From assembly GCA_032249175.1 (NCBI GenBank), contig JAVVGK010000105.1, positions 1 to 6,141 of the forward strand: a DNA stretch of 6,141 bases. Reading direction: 5' to 3'. The translations under genes were made by a program, and so were the position numbers. The notes beneath the pieces were generated by a model. It was given only the letters and a program-made list of their open reading frames with translations. It did no database searches and was not told the origin of the DNA. The stretch is from DSFT01 sp032249175. Its GTDB lineage: Bacteria; Hydrothermota; Hydrothermia; LBFQ01; DSFT01. Shown here piece by piece: positions 5,979 to 6,141 of the stretch; the stretch's first letter is position 1, and the number at the start of each line of letters is the position of its first letter.

Positions 5979-6060
5979 TTCTGAAACTATTTATTTTTCT
6001 ATGCCTTTCTTTACTATCCTAATTCAAACCTTCGGCTTATAAATTCCCTGTCTTTTGCTT

Positions 6061-6141
6061 CGGAGGGTTTTACCGTGTTTTCCCCATCCATCTAAAAATA
6101 AGCCTATGGCTAATGATTTTCAATTTATCAAATTCAATTAG
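6061..6141. repeat. Third, partial arm of the repeat and unassigned right end
   Basis: TTTTCCCCATCCATCTAAAA (6079-6098), then ATAAGCCTATGGCTAATG (6099-6116), repeats the pyrimidine box plus hairpin of the arms a third time in this region, without the AATAATTCTGAAA beginning. The last 25 bases are plain AT-rich sequence. I see no start codon context that can be tied to a gene beyond the window edge. Confidence 0.5.

Larger units (their letters stand above)
5757..6060. repeat. Composite intergenic repeat, copy C (two arms plus core)
   Basis: The left arm begins near 5763 (TATAATTCCAAAAT) and contains CCCCACCCACCC (5797-5808) and the hairpin TTAAGCC/GGCTTAA (5814-5830). The core has the GC hairpin (5853-5867), a C-run (5875-5880), the AT block TTTTTATAAGTTCCTGATAATC (about 5902-5923, changed in its middle) and AGACAAAGCA (5946-5955). 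The right arm restarts TAATAATTCTGAAAC at 5973, 211 bases after the left one, and degenerates after CTTCGGCTTATAAATTCCC (6031-6049). Both arms belong to the CTATTTATTTTTCT-type subtype. It fills the region right of murC; no gene is seen in it. Confidence 0.83.

Noticed and set aside
5907..6030. Short plus-strand frame running through the core and right arm of copy C
   Set aside because: It has only TTG or CTG starts, is not kept open in copies A and B, and matches no known protein.
5757..6141. Insertion sequence or autonomous transposon
   Set aside because: No transposase frame, no terminal inverted repeat pair at the ends and no target duplication could be seen; a non-autonomous element remains possible.
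1..6141. tRNA or rRNA genes
   Set aside because: No T-arm GTTCRA with a matching acceptor stem and no conserved rRNA segments were found by eye on either strand.

Overview
The window is strongly AT-rich and non-rRNA. It holds three intact protein genes, one decayed gene, and three long intergenic regions filled with copies of one structured repeat. The SecA protein has the long lysine- and glutamate-rich preprotein cross-linking region seen in the Bacteroidota/Chlorobiota (FCB) side of the tree and in several uncultured candidate phyla. No Shine-Dalgarno sequence precedes any start codon, and the proteins are rich in Lys, Ile and Glu. Together this suggests an uncultured, possibly thermophilic bacterium of FCB-like or WOR-3-like affinity. 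That placement is an inference and weak.

Layout from left to right. Positions 21-415 (minus) carry a broken gene spread over all three minus-strand frames; its start is coiled-coil and its end looks like the C-terminal part of a PD-(D/E)XK nuclease. Positions 453-745 hold repeat copy A. secA (minus) occupies 762-3815; its best start is the ATG at 3815, not the upstream TTG at 3857, which lies inside a repeat. Positions 3852-4140 hold repeat copy B. A 72-residue DUF2905-type membrane protein (plus) runs 4175-4393 and overlaps, tail to tail, the end of murC (minus, 4373-5737). Positions 5757-6113 hold repeat copy C, and nothing recognisable follows to the right end.

SecA (export motor) and MurC (UDP-MurNAc:L-alanine ligase) both serve the cell envelope, and the small protein is an integral membrane protein. 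Each gene nevertheless has its own upstream region, so they look like separate transcription units rather than an operon.

The part least explained by known genes is the repeat. Each copy consists of two arms 211-214 bp apart, around a core with a GC-only hairpin and a conserved AT-rich block. All three copies have the same orientation and stop within about 40 bases of the start of a minus-strand gene. On the minus strand two copies carry four G-runs in which a perfect hairpin fills a loop of exactly 27 bases. In addition, all four gene starts have a TTTAAAATTTT-like box 4-8 bases from the ATG, which would fit a -10 element of leaderless or nearly leaderless mRNAs.
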